From contig JAVBXP010000046.1 of NCBI GenBank assembly GCA_030824495.1, forward strand, positions 1-64,000: a DNA stretch of 64,000 nucleotides. The letters are read 5' to 3'. The notes under the pieces are model-generated. The model did no database searches and was not told the origin of the DNA. It saw nothing but the letters and a program-made list of their open reading frames with translations. Position 1 is the stretch's first letter. Every line of letters begins with the position of its first letter. Below, piece by piece: positions 17,652 through 26,298 of this stretch. This DNA comes from a bacterium. Lineage in GTDB: Bacteria; Pseudomonadota; Alphaproteobacteria; Caulobacterales; Caulobacteraceae. Made by a program: the position numbers and the translations under genes.

Positions 17652-18742
17652 ACCTCTCCGAGATAGATCCGCTCAGCCCGGGTGCTGAGGCGCACGAGGC
17701 ATTCGTGCGCCACGGTGCCCGCGGCGGTGGCGATGTCGTCCAGCAGGACGTTGGGCCCCAGAAGTTCCACCCAGTCGCCGATCTGCGCCTGGGCCGGGCC
17801 GATGTCGAGGGCGATCAGGTCCATGGTCACGATGATGACCGGCCGCCGCTCGCCCGCCAGCCAGCCATAGCCGCCGTTGCGCGAGGCGCGAATGATGCCG
17901 TCGGCGTAACCGGCGCCGACTACCGCGACGCGGGTCGGCTTGTCGATCACCGTATTGGAGCCGTAGCCGATCAGTTCGCCGGGCTCGACATTGCGGATGT
18001 AGAGGATCGGCGCCTCGAACTTGGCGACGGCCTGCAGCCGCGCGTCCGGCCGTTCCTCGGGGCCGCCGCCATAGAGACTGATGCCTGGGCGGATCAGGTC
18101 GTTGCGGTAGTCCGGGCCGAGCATGATGCCGGCGGAGGCCGCGAAGCTGGTGCGCACGCCGGGGAACAGGCGGCGGACCTGGGCGAACCGTCCCAACTGC
18201 AGTGGGTTGCGCGGATCGTCGGGGCTGGTCGCCGAGCCAAGGTGGCTCATGAGCAGGACAATATCGAGCCCGCGAAGCCGATCGCCTGATTGCGCGACCG
18301 CCGCAGCCTCGGACAAGGTCAGGCCCTGGCGGTTCATTCCGGTGTCGACCTGCAGGGCGACGCTCAGCGCTTGCCCCGAGGCGGCGGCGAAGGTGGTGGC
18401 GGCCTCGATCTGCGGCAGGCTGGAGAGCACTGGTGTCAGGCGCGCGGCTGCCAGGCGGGGGCCTGAGCCGGCCAGGAAGCCGTCGAGAACATAGATGGTC
18501 GCCGGATGCTCGGCGCCGAGCGCCGCCCTGAGGCTCTCACCCTCCGACAGCCGCGCCACGAAGAAGCCTTGGGCGCCCTCGGCCCACAGCCGGCGCGCCA
18601 CCTGGGCCGCGCCAAGACCGTAGCCGTCGGCCTTGATCACCGGCGCGGCATCAGCCCCGGCGGCTTGCGCGCGCAGCACTGCGAAGTTGCGCGCGAGCGC
18701 GTCGAGATCGATGGTGAGGCGCGCGGAGGTCGGAAGAGACAT
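17648..18742 (-). CDS. alr: Alanine racemase
   Basis: Alr converts L- to D-alanine for peptidoglycan. The 364-residue protein has the PLP lysine at residue 37 (PVIKADGYGLG) and the catalytic tyrosine motif GAGYADGI in the C-terminal barrel domain. SLYGG and TRPG-like stretches also fit. I prefer ATG 18742 (MSLPTSARLTIDL), since family members begin just before this strand; an ATG 12 bases upstream is possible. It lies 40 bases downstream of dnaB on the same strand, a common alphaproteobacterial pairing. Confidence 0.94.
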   Translation of the reverse strand: MSLPTSARLTIDLDALARNFAVLRAQAAGADAAPVIKADGYGLGAAQVARRLWAEGAQGFFVARLSEGESLRAALGAEHPATIYVLDGFLAGSGPRLAAARLTPVLSSLPQIEAATTFAAASGQALSVALQVDTGMNRQGLTLSEAAAVAQSGDRLRGLDIVLLMSHLGSATSPDDPRNPLQLGRFAQVRRLFPGVRTSFAASAGIMLGPDYRNDLIRPGISLYGGGPEERPDARLQAVAKFEAPILYIRNVEPGELIGYGSNTVIDKPTRVAVVGAGYADGIIRASRNGGYGWLAGERRPVIIVTMDLIALDIGPAQAQIGDWVELLGPNVLLDDIATAAGTVAHECLVRLSTRAERIYLGEV

Positions 18743-18782
18743 TGCCGGTCCCATAGCCGAGCAGGCGGCCCTAGGCGACGTC

Positions 18783-20273
18783 TTACTCGTCGGGAGCGAA
18801 GAACTGGCTGTGCGCCAGGTTGCCGAACTTGGTGATGTCTTCGTTGAAGGAGAGCCGCACGGTGCCGATGGGACCGTGACGTTGCTTGGCGATGATGACG
18901 TCGGCGGTGCCCCGCACCTTGTCCATGTCTTCTTGCCAGGTCAGGTGTTCGGGCGTGCCTTCGCGCGGCTCGGAACGGCCGAGATAATAGCTCTCCCGGT
19001 AGATGAACATGACCATGTCGGCGTCCTGTTCGATCGAGCCCGATTCACGCAGGTCGGAAAGCTGCGGGCGTTTGTCTTCGCGGTTTTCCACTTGGCGGGA
19101 GAGCTGGGACAGCGCGATGACCGGCACCGAGAGCTCCTTGGCCAGGGCCTTCATCGACTGGGTGATCATCGAAACTTCCTGCACCCGGTTGTCGCTCTTG
19201 CCTTCGCCGCCGGTGACCAGCTGCAGGTAGTCGATGACGATCAGGTCAAGGCCGTGGGTCCGCTTCAGACGCCGCGCGCGGGCGGTCAGCTTGGCGATGG
19301 TGATGCCGCCGGTGGCGTCGATGAACAGCGGCGCATCCTGGATTTCCAGGGCCGCGTCACGCAGCCGGCCAAACTCCAGGGCGTCGATCTCGCCCTTACG
19401 CAGACGGTCGCCGGAAACCCCGGATACTTCGGCCAGCAGACGCATGGCCAACTGCTCGGCGGACATTTCCAGCGAGAAGAACGCGACGACGCCGCCGGAC
19501 ACGGTCTTCTTGGTGCCGTCCGGCTGGGGTTCCCAGGCGTAGTTCCGGGCGACGTCGAAGGCCACGTTACAGGCCAGCGAGGTCTTACCCATCGACGGAC
19601 GGGCCGCCAGGATCAGCAAGTCGGAGGGATGCAGGCCGCCGATCTTGCGGTCGAGGTCGAGCAGGCCGGTTGAAATCCCCGCCAAGCCGCCGTCGCGGGC
19701 GTGGGCCTCGGCCGCCATGGTGACGGCGCCGTGCAGGGCGTCAGCGAAGGGCACGAAACCCTGATTGCTGCCGCCGGCCTCGGCCAGGGTGAAAAGCTGG
19801 GCTTCGGCGGCCTCGATCTGGTCGCGGGCTGACCGGTCGGCGTCGCCCTGGGCGGCCTGCTGGGCGATCTCGCCGCCGATCCGGATCAGGTCGCGGCGCA
19901 GGGCCAGGTCATAGACGGCGCGCGAATAGTCGGGCGCGTTGGCGGCGGGCGGGGCCCGGTCCACGAGGTCGGCGAGGTAGCGGATGCCGCCCAGTTCCTC
20001 GAAAGCCGCGTCGCGGTTGAACTGCTCGGCCAGCAGGATCGGCTCGGCCAATTGGCCCTTACGGACCGCGCTCTCGATCGACGAGTAGAGGCGCTGGTGG
20101 AAGGGTTCGTAGAAGTGGCGGGCCTGGAGAAAGTCGCCGATCCGCTCGAAGGCGGCGTTGTCGTAGAGCAGGGCGCCTAGCAGCGCCTGTTCAGCCTCAA
20201 TGTTGGCTGGAGCGTGCGGGATCGCAACGTCGTTCTGAGCGGGGCGGAGGTCTAGGGCGGGCACGATCGACAT
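18783..20273 (-). CDS. dnaB: Replicative DNA helicase DnaB
   Basis: DnaB is the hexameric helicase of the replication fork. The 496-residue protein has the N-terminal collar domain (NIEAEQALLGALLYDNAAF), a linker, and the RecA-like motor with Walker A ARPSMGKTS near residue 224, Walker B LIVIDYLQLV, and the ALSQLSRQVE and LRESGSIEQDADMV motifs. I chose ATG 20273 (MSIVPALD); an upstream in-frame ATG at 20330 would add 19 unrelated residues. The linker between motor and collar is ordinary and no intein is present. Confidence 0.96.
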   Translation of the reverse strand: MSIVPALDLRPAQNDVAIPHAPANIEAEQALLGALLYDNAAFERIGDFLQARHFYEPFHQRLYSSIESAVRKGQLAEPILLAEQFNRDAAFEELGGIRYLADLVDRAPPAANAPDYSRAVYDLALRRDLIRIGGEIAQQAAQGDADRSARDQIEAAEAQLFTLAEAGGSNQGFVPFADALHGAVTMAAEAHARDGGLAGISTGLLDLDRKIGGLHPSDLLILAARPSMGKTSLACNVAFDVARNYAWEPQPDGTKKTVSGGVVAFFSLEMSAEQLAMRLLAEVSGVSGDRLRKGEIDALEFGRLRDAALEIQDAPLFIDATGGITIAKLTARARRLKRTHGLDLIVIDYLQLVTGGEGKSDNRVQEVSMITQSMKALAKELSVPVIALSQLSRQVENREDKRPQLSDLRESGSIEQDADMVMFIYRESYYLGRSEPREGTPEHLTWQEDMDKVRGTADVIIAKQRHGPIGTVRLSFNEDITKFGNLAHSQFFAPDE

Positions 20274-20370
20274 GCATTCACAGATAGCTAACCCGGCAAG
20301 GTCCGGCTTTGCCGATCTGATGGAACTCACAGGAAGTTCCGCGACCTGTGGACAGATCGTGGAACAGAAA

Positions 20371-20397
20371 CGGCGCGGGGCTTGTAGCCCCGCGCCG
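20371..20397 (-). terminator. Rho-independent terminator of the TonB-dependent receptor gene
   Basis: A perfect 12-bp stem (20371-20382 with 20386-20397) with a three-base loop. Read on the minus strand it is followed by TTTCTGTT. It lies 29 bases after the receptor stop and separates that gene from dnaB. Confidence 0.8.
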
Positions 20398-20425
20398 CGT
20401 CAGTCTCGGTCGTATAGTCGATTTA

Positions 20426-22822
20426 CTACCAGTTGTAGGCCAGTCGGCCGTACACGAAGCGGCCGCTGAAGCCGAACGGCGAGAACGACGAGAACGGCGA
20501 GGCCGAGGTCGTGTTCTGCGACGGGATGATCTGGCGCGGATAGACGTCAAAGACGTTGTCGGCGCCGACCGAGGCGGTCAGGCCCACCGGGAAGGTGTAG
20601 CGCGCTTCCAGATCGACCAGCCCACGGTTGCCGGTGCTGTTGTCGGCGCTGCCATCAGCCAGCGTGCCGGGCGAGAGGACGTCGCCATAGAAGGTGGTGC
20701 GCACGGTCGCGCCCCAGGCTTCCTTCTTCCAGTCGCCTTGCAGGGTCAGCTTCTGCTTCGGCGTGCCTTCCTCGAACCGCAGGCGCGCCTGACGGGCGAA
20801 CAGCGAGGTCGGGGTCGGCAGGGTGGTGGTCACCGGAGTACGCTTGACCTCGATGTCGTTGATGTTGCCCGCGGCGGTCAGGTCGAAGACGCCAGCTTGC
20901 TCATCGACGATGCGGTAGCGAGCCACCACGTCCACGCCGACGGTATCGGTGTCGACGCCGTTGATGAAGAAGCGGGCGGCGGTGGCGCCGTAGGGGGCGA
21001 GCAGGTCGTAGATCACGCGGGCGTTGGTGCCCGGCGCAGCGGTGGGACTGCCCTGCAGGGTCTCGGACAGAACGATCCGGTCCTTCACGTCGATCTTGTA
21101 GCCATCGACGGTGAGTTCGAAGGCGCCGCGACGGAAGACGAAGCCCAGAGCGTAGTTGTCTGAGGTTTCAGCCTTCAGCGGCTGGGCGCCCAGGGCGGCG
21201 GCGACGTTGCTGGTCGCCGGATAGGTGCCGGTCTCGAAGGGCACGTTGTCGATGTAGAGGATCGAGGTCGACGTGTAGTACTGCTGTTGCAGCGCCGGCG
21301 CGCGGAAGCCGGTGGAGACCGCGCCGCGGATGGCGAATTCCGGCGTGAAGTCATAGCGAGCGGCGAGCTTGCCGGTCGTGGTGTCGCCGAAGTCCGAATA
21401 GTCCTCGTAGCGCACGGCGGCCGACAGGGTCAGTTGCTCGGTGACCTTGCCTTCCAGGTCGATATAGACGCCGACATTGTTGCGATCGACGTCGACTTCG
21501 TTGGACGGGGTGAAGCCGGTGAAGCCGCGCGAGCCGAAGGCGACATTGGTGATCGGACCGCGGGCGTAGGATTCATATTGGCCCTGGTTGATCTTGTAGG
21601 TCTCTTGGCGAGCCTCGAGGCCGAAGGCGACGTTCAGGGGGCCAGCCAGGCCGACCTCGAATTCGCGGCTGAAGTCCGCGCCGAAGACGAGCTGGTCATA
21701 GGTCAGGCCGCCGGCTTGGAACGAGGTCGGCGAAGCGGCGCCGAACGACGGATTGATCGTGTTCTGGACGCCGAAATCGATGTCGTTCTTGCCGTAGACG
21801 ACGTTGAAGTCGGCGGTGAACCCGGCGATCTCGCCACGGATGCCGAGGCCCGCGCTGTTGTCCTCGGTGTCGGTCGTCAGGAACGGCAGGTAGCCGTTCG
21901 GATAGACCGAGAGAACGTTCTGCTGGGTGTCGGTCGGCAGTCGGAACGTCGCGGCGCTGGAGGCGTCGCGATGTTGATAGCCGTACCAGCCATAGAGATC
22001 CCAGGTGTCGTTCAGCGACTTGCCGGCGTTGGCGTAGAACAACAGGTCTTCCACATCGGCGTCGCCGAAGCGCGAGGTGATGCGGTTGGGCGTGACGCGC
22101 TTGTCGATGTCGCTGCGGTTGGTGTTCTCGCGGTTGCGATACTCAGCCGACAGGGTCAGGAAGCCGTCGCCCAGGAAGCTCAGGCCTTGCCAACCCGAAA
22201 CGGTCGTCGTGGCGCCGTCGGTGATGTCGTCGTTGCGGCCGTAGAAGCCGTCGAAGCTGGTGACGTTCGAGCCGTAGGTGACCGACAGGCCGCCGCCGCT
22301 GGCCGCTTCGCGCAGGCGCAGGTTGATCACGCCGGCGATGGCGTCCGAGCCATACTGCGCCGAGGCGCCGTCACGCAGGACTTCGATGCGGTCGATGGCG
22401 GTCGACGGAATGGCGTTCAGATCGACGGCGGCCGAGCCGCGGCCGACGGAGCCGTTGGTGTTGACCAGGGCGGTGGCGTGGCGGCGCGTGCCGTTCACCA
22501 GCACCAGGGTCTGGTCCGGGCCTTGGCCGCGCAGCGTGGCGGGGCGGATGGCGTCGGTGCCGTCGGTGTTCGACGGACGCGGGAAGGTGATGGACGGCAC
22601 GCTGGTCGCGAGCGCGGTGGCCAGTTCGGTGCTGCCGCGTTGTTGCAGCGCATCGGCGCTGATGACGTCGACAGGCGCCAGGGTCTCAAGACGCGAACGA
22701 CCCTCGGTGCGAGTGCCGGTGACGACCAGTTCCTCTACGTCTGCTCCGGTCTGAGCAAACGCCACGCCGGATGTAAGACTCGCAGCGGACGCCGCCGCGA
22801 GTAGAAACACGCGATACTTCAT
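20426..22822 (-). CDS. TonB-dependent outer membrane receptor
   Basis: A 798-residue outer-membrane importer. The signal peptide is MKYRVFLLAAASAASLTSGVAFAQ. A TonB-box-like VEELVVTGTR follows, then the plug domain (LRGQGPDQTLVLVNGTRRH, then IDRIEVLRDGASAQYGSDAIAGVINLRL) and a 22-strand barrel ending in an aromatic residue (LAYNW). The plug style is that of the many Caulobacter receptors for siderophores, sugars or vitamins; the substrate is unknown. ATG 22822 gives the signal peptide; an upstream ATG 147 bases earlier does not. It lies between dnaB and rplI with its own terminator. Confidence 0.92.
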   Translation of the reverse strand: MKYRVFLLAAASAASLTSGVAFAQTGADVEELVVTGTRTEGRSRLETLAPVDVISADALQQRGSTELATALATSVPSITFPRPSNTDGTDAIRPATLRGQGPDQTLVLVNGTRRHATALVNTNGSVGRGSAAVDLNAIPSTAIDRIEVLRDGASAQYGSDAIAGVINLRLREAASGGGLSVTYGSNVTSFDGFYGRNDDITDGATTTVSGWQGLSFLGDGFLTLSAEYRNRENTNRSDIDKRVTPNRITSRFGDADVEDLLFYANAGKSLNDTWDLYGWYGYQHRDASSAATFRLPTDTQQNVLSVYPNGYLPFLTTDTEDNSAGLGIRGEIAGFTADFNVVYGKNDIDFGVQNTINPSFGAASPTSFQAGGLTYDQLVFGADFSREFEVGLAGPLNVAFGLEARQETYKINQGQYESYARGPITNVAFGSRGFTGFTPSNEVDVDRNNVGVYIDLEGKVTEQLTLSAAVRYEDYSDFGDTTTGKLAARYDFTPEFAIRGAVSTGFRAPALQQQYYTSTSILYIDNVPFETGTYPATSNVAAALGAQPLKAETSDNYALGFVFRRGAFELTVDGYKIDVKDRIVLSETLQGSPTAAPGTNARVIYDLLAPYGATAARFFINGVDTDTVGVDVVARYRIVDEQAGVFDLTAAGNINDIEVKRTPVTTTLPTPTSLFARQARLRFEEGTPKQKLTLQGDWKKEAWGATVRTTFYGDVLSPGTLADGSADNSTGNRGLVDLEARYTFPVGLTASVGADNVFDVYPRQIIPSQNTTSASPFSSFSPFGFSGRFVYGRLAYNW

Positions 22823-23062
22823 TGATATTCCCCAATTATTTTCCGTCATGAGAGACGTCAGGCTTAAGCCTTGGCGGAACCTATGAACTTGGGGCTCTGG
22901 GGGGAATGACATGGGCGCCACATCTGCGGGAAAACGCCCGTTTGAGTGGTGCAAACCGCGCAACCCCAAGGCGCGCGGGCCTCACTATGAGGCGTGGCAG
23001 AAAAACTATGAGGTATCTGGCGCGTGAACGCGGGCTGATGCGGCGGCGCTGCGCGCACGAAA
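22823..23062. other. Upstream region of the receptor gene
   Basis: This stretch between the receptor start and the rplI terminator has no convincing gene. It contains a perfect 12-bp palindrome at 22860-22871 (AGGCTTAAGCCT), 38 bases before the start, that could be an operator. I see no Fur box or cobalamin riboswitch. Confidence 0.5.
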
Positions 23063-23092
23063 AACGGCGCGGACCGTGAGGTCCGCGCCGTT
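23063..23092 (-). terminator. Rho-independent terminator of the rpsF-rpsR-rplI operon
   Basis: An 11-bp perfect stem (23065-23075 with 23080-23090), extendable by two A-T pairs, a GTGA-type loop, and five T's on the minus strand after the stem. It follows rplI by about 27 bases. Confidence 0.88.
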
Positions 23093-23119
23093 CTCTAGGC
23101 CCGAAAGGACCAGATAGGT

Positions 23120-23707
23120 TTAGCGGTCGGCGCCGAAGTCGACTTCGTGCGAACCAGCTCCACCGGCCACCATGTCGGCGGCGGCTTCTTCGTCCGCGAG
23201 ACGATCTTCCTCGTATTGCGAGGCGATCACGTTCTCACCACGGGCTTGGCGCTCGGCCTCGTCCTGGCTGCGGGCGATGTTGATGTTGATGCTGACGACC
23301 ACTTCGGAGTGAAGGCGAACCTTCACGGGGTGGACGCCCAGCGTCTTCAGCGGCTTGTCGAGAACGACCATGGAGCGGTCGAGCTTGCCACCGGCGCCGT
23401 TGACGATGTCGGCGACGTCGCGACCGGAGACCGAACCGTAAAGCTGACCGGTTTCGCCAGCCTGACGGATCAGGATGTACGAAGTGCCGTCCAGGTTATC
23501 GCCGGATTTCGCGGCAACTTCCTTGGCCTTCAGGTTGCGGGCTTCGATGTCGGCGCGTTGGCCTTCAAAGATCTTCAGGTTGGCGCTGTTGGCGCGCAGG
23601 GCCTTGTGACGGGGCAGGAGGAAGTTACGGGCATAGCCGTCCTTCACCGTGACCACGTCGCCGAGGCCGCCACGACCTTCGACTCGTTCGAGCAGAATAA
23701 CTTTCAT
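23120..23707 (-). CDS. rplI: 50S ribosomal protein L9
   Basis: L9 binds 23S rRNA near the L1 stalk and helps keep the reading frame. The N-terminal domain MKVILLERVEGRGGLGDVV, with VKDGYARNFLLPRHKA, is the family signature. The middle helix and C-terminal domain (LGVHPVKVRLHSEV) follow. At 195 residues it exceeds the usual 150; the extra tail is acidic and Ala-rich, as in other alphaproteobacteria. It is the last gene of the operon, 13 bases after rpsR. Confidence 0.96.
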   Translation of the reverse strand: MKVILLERVEGRGGLGDVVTVKDGYARNFLLPRHKALRANSANLKIFEGQRADIEARNLKAKEVAAKSGDNLDGTSYILIRQAGETGQLYGSVSGRDVADIVNGAGGKLDRSMVVLDKPLKTLGVHPVKVRLHSEVVVSININIARSQDEAERQARGENVIASQYEEDRLADEEAAADMVAGGAGSHEVDFGADR

Positions 23708-23720
23708 GTGCCTGGTCTCC

Positions 23721-23993
23721 CTACTTCACGACGTAGGGCAGGAGGGCGAGGAAGCGAGCGCGCTTGATGGCCTTGGCCAGTTCGCGTTGCTTCTTGGCCG
23801 ACACCGCGGTGATGCGCGAAGGGACGATCTTGCCACGCTCGGAGACGTAACGCTGAAGCAGCTTCACGTCCTTGTAGTCGATCTTCGGAGCGTTGGCGCC
23901 GGAGAACGGGCAGACCTTGCGGCGGCGGAAGAACGGGCGGCGAGCGCCGCCGGCGGCGGCGGCCGCGGGGGCCGAAGCGGTTTCGTCAGTCAT
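23721..23993 (-). CDS. rpsR: 30S ribosomal protein S18
   Basis: S18 pairs with S6 on the small-subunit platform. The 90-residue protein has the family core: [21 protein letters not shown], then [14 protein letters not shown] and [21 protein letters not shown]. The N-terminal 20 residues are Ala-rich. Its ATG overlaps the rpsF stop by one base (TAATG), so the pair is made in equal amounts. Confidence 0.96.
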   Translation of the reverse strand: MTDETASAPAAAAAGGARRPFFRRRKVCPFSGANAPKIDYKDVKLLQRYVSERGKIVPSRITAVSAKKQRELAKAIKRARFLALLPYVVK

Positions 23994-24400
23994 TAGAAGC
24001 CACCTTCCTTCGGAGCAAAGCCACCACCTTCTTTGGCGCCGAAGTCGTCGCGGCGCGGCTCACGCTCGCGTTCACGATCGCGACGGGCCAGAACCGGCGA
24101 GAGTTCCAGGTCGAGTTCCTCGACGCGGACAGTCAGGGTGCGCAGAACGTCTTCGTTCAGACCCAGCTGACGTTCCATTTCCTTCACGGCCGCCGGCGGG
24201 GCGTCGAGCGAAAGAAGGGAATAGTGGCCCTTGCGGTTCTTCTTGATGCGGTAGGTGAGGTTGCGAAGACCCCAGTACTCGATCTTGGCGACGGTGCCGC
24301 CGCCTTCTTCGATCAGAGCCTTGATCTGGTCGTTCAGGGCTTCAGCCTGTTGCGGCGAGATATCCTGCCGCGAAATAACAACGTGCTCGTAGAGCGCCAT
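23993..24400 (-). CDS. rpsF: 30S ribosomal protein S6
   Basis: S6 binds S18 and 16S rRNA. The core [20 protein letters not shown], with [19 protein letters not shown], is the S6 signature (Tyr-Glu-x-Val-x-Ile and RxLAYxI-like). At 135 residues it carries a C-terminal Arg/Glu/Gly extension (about 30 residues) common in alphaproteobacteria. GGAAAAGGAAAAA precedes the start. It leads the operon and has a promoter 140 bases upstream. Confidence 0.96.
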   Translation of the reverse strand: MALYEHVVISRQDISPQQAEALNDQIKALIEEGGGTVAKIEYWGLRNLTYRIKKNRKGHYSLLSLDAPPAAVKEMERQLGLNEDVLRTLTVRVEELDLELSPVLARRDREREREPRRDDFGAKEGGGFAPKEGGF

Positions 24401-24538
24401 TTTTTCCTTTTCCCATTTGGAAGGCGGCGCGTCCTGCGGCGGGTGACCGCGGGAAGCGATGGATCTCAGGCGCGGCGACCGGGATGTTCCCGATCCTTTC
24501 GCGTTCCGGCTTGAGACCGCCTTCCGTGAAGAGGCGCG

Positions 24539-24567
24539 CTAATACGGGAAAAGTGGTTGTAGGGCAA
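24539..24567 (-). promoter_or_regulatory. Sigma-70-type promoter of the rpsF operon
   Basis: On the minus strand TTGCCC (24562-24567) and TATTAG (24539-24544) stand exactly 17 bases apart. The predicted transcript has a leader of about 130 bases before rpsF, long enough for a regulatory structure. No start site has been measured. Confidence 0.6.
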
Positions 24568-24585
24568 GGGTTGTCGCTGGCCGTG

Positions 24586-24610
24586 CCCCCTCCGCCCGAA
24601 GGGAAGGGGG
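24586..24610. repeat. C/G-rich imperfect hairpin after the peroxiredoxin gene
   Basis: CCCCCT pairs with AGGGGG, and an inner CCC with GGG, around a GAA loop with a small bulge. It lies 13 bases past the peroxiredoxin stop and may be a terminator or a REP-like intergenic palindrome. It lacks a T-run. Confidence 0.45.
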
Positions 24611-24622
24611 CCGGCGGCGCGC

Positions 24623-25174
24623 CTATTTCTTCTTCGGGTGGCTGGCGTTCCAGGCCTTCACGGCGGTCATGGTCTCGGTGACGTGGTCGTTGGCCTTCAT
24701 GTCGGAATAGGCGTGGATGACTTGGCCGGACGGCGAAATCACATAGGACGTGCGGCTCGACCAGCCCGGGCGCACCGCCATCGTGGCGTCGTAACTGGCG
24801 GCAATCTTGGCGCTGGGGTCGGCGGCGACCGGGAATTTGCCCGAGCACTTCTCAGTATCGGCCGAGAACGAGGCCAGCTTGTCGAGGTTGCCTGAGGTGA
24901 CGCCGATGACGGTCGCGCCCTGCTTTTTGAAATCGTCGGTCGCCTCGGCGAACAGCCGGGCTTCCAGGTTGCAGCCGGCGGTCTCGGCGGCGGGGAAGAA
25001 GTAGAGCACGACGGGACCCTTCTTGCGGGCCTCGGCCATGGAGAAGGTGATGGGCTTGCCGGCCTGATAGCCCTGGGCGGTGAAGTCGGGGGCCTTGGCG
25101 CCTTCCTTCAGCGCCGCGAAGGCGGGCGTGGCGGCCAGGGTGGCGAGAGCGGCGGCGAGGGCGAGGCGGCGCAT
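24623..25174 (-). CDS. Exported peroxiredoxin (AhpC/Bcp-like)
   Basis: A 183-residue thiol peroxidase. Residues 1-20 are a Sec signal peptide ([20 protein letters not shown]), so it probably acts in the periplasm, unlike cytoplasmic Bcp. The peroxidatic cysteine is in [13 protein letters not shown], matching the PxxxTxxC motif; a further Cys ([14 protein letters not shown]) may resolve the disulfide. The fold region [10 protein letters not shown] and the [15 protein letters not shown] segment fit. The RBS GGAGGAAT sits five bases before the ATG. It likely reduces peroxides near the envelope; the reductant is not identified. Confidence 0.88.
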   Translation of the reverse strand: MRRLALAAALATLAATPAFAALKEGAKAPDFTAQGYQAGKPITFSMAEARKKGPVVLYFFPAAETAGCNLEARLFAEATDDFKKQGATVIGVTSGNLDKLASFSADTEKCSGKFPVAADPSAKIAASYDATMAVRPGWSSRTSYVISPSGQVIHAYSDMKANDHVTETMTAVKAWNASHPKKK

Positions 25175-25198
25175 GCGGTATTCCTCCGTGTTGTGGAG

Positions 25199-25227
25199 AC
25201 TATACGGAGCGAGGACCGCTTTGTCTT
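25199..25227 (-). promoter_or_regulatory. Candidate promoter of the peroxiredoxin gene
   Basis: TATAGT (25199-25204) as -10 and AAGACA (25222-25227) as -35, with a 17-base spacer on the minus strand. The -35 matches four of six bases. Confidence 0.4.
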
Positions 25228-25315
25228 CGCGGTGCTTGAGGTTCGCGGCGGGGGCTGGCCTGACCGCCGGAATAGGCTAGAGAGCCTGCTCCTGGTTTCG
25301 GCGCGGATCACCTCC

Positions 25316-26287
25316 ATGGACAAGACGGCCCTTACGCGGCACGCCCATCGCGTTCTGCGCGACGCGATCATTCCTGAATTGCCCAGCCCGTATTTCGGCA
25401 AGGTGCGCGACAATTATGATCTGCCCGATGGCCGGCGGATCATCATCGCCAGCGACCGGATCAGCGCCTTTGACCGTATCCTGGCGGCGATCCCCTTCAA
25501 GGGCCAGGTGCTGACCCAGACCGCGCGGTTCTGGTTCGAGAAGACCGCCGACATCTGCCCCAATCACGTCCTCAGCTACCCGGACCCGAATGTCGTGATC
25601 GGCCGCCGGCTGGACATCCTGCCGGTTGAGATCGTGGTGCGCGACTACCTCGCCGGCACGACCGGCACCTCGATCCTGACCCTCTACAAGCAGGGCCAGC
25701 GCGAGATGTACGGCCACACGCTGCCTGACGGCCTGGCCGACAATCAGAAGCTGCCGACGCCGATCATCACCCCGACCTCGAAGGCGTTCGACGGCGGCCA
25801 CGACGAACCGCTGACGCCCGAGCAGATCGTGGCGCAGGGCCTGCTGACCGCCGAGCAGTGGGAGACTCTCTCGACCTACGCGCTCGCCCTGTTCGCGCGC
25901 GGACAAGAGATCGCGGCCGAGCGCGGGCTGATCCTGGTCGACACAAAGTACGAGTTTGGAACCGACGCCGATGGCCAGATCATCCTGGCCGACGAAATCC
26001 ACACGCCCGACTCCAGCCGCTACTGGTTTGCGCAAAGCTATCCGGAGCGGTTTGCTGCAGGGCAGCGGCCCGAGAGCTTCGACAAGGACTTCGTCCGCTC
26101 GTGGGTGGCTGAGCGCTGCGATCCCTACAAGGATCCAATCCCGGAAATTCCGGCGGAGATGCTGGTCGAGACGGCAGCCGTCTATATCCAGGCCTTCGAG
26201 ACGATCACGGGCCAGGCCTTTGTGATCGAAGAGAGCGACGAACCCGTCCTGGAACGGATTCGCCGCAATCTCGCGCAGTTCTTCTAG
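25316..26287 (+). CDS. purC: Phosphoribosylaminoimidazole-succinocarboxamide synthase
   Basis: PurC joins aspartate to CAIR with ATP in purine synthesis. The 323-residue protein is the longer type found in alphaproteobacteria and yeast. Motifs: [28 protein letters not shown] at the N-terminus, [12 protein letters not shown], and [33 protein letters not shown] for nucleotide and metal binding. ATG 25316 has a weak CACCTCC-side RBS; upstream in-frame codons lack similarity. It stands alone, divergent from the peroxiredoxin gene. Confidence 0.95.
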   Translation: MDKTALTRHAHRVLRDAIIPELPSPYFGKVRDNYDLPDGRRIIIASDRISAFDRILAAIPFKGQVLTQTARFWFEKTADICPNHVLSYPDPNVVIGRRLDILPVEIVVRDYLAGTTGTSILTLYKQGQREMYGHTLPDGLADNQKLPTPIITPTSKAFDGGHDEPLTPEQIVAQGLLTAEQWETLSTYALALFARGQEIAAERGLILVDTKYEFGTDADGQIILADEIHTPDSSRYWFAQSYPERFAAGQRPESFDKDFVRSWVAERCDPYKDPIPEIPAEMLVETAAVYIQAFETITGQAFVIEESDEPVLERIRRNLAQFF

Positions 26288-26298
26288 AGGCCCGTCTT

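Noticed and set aside
21287..22804. Plus-strand open frame of 505 codons
   Set aside because: It mirrors the first TonB receptor; low-complexity Gly/Ala/Val composition and no motif.
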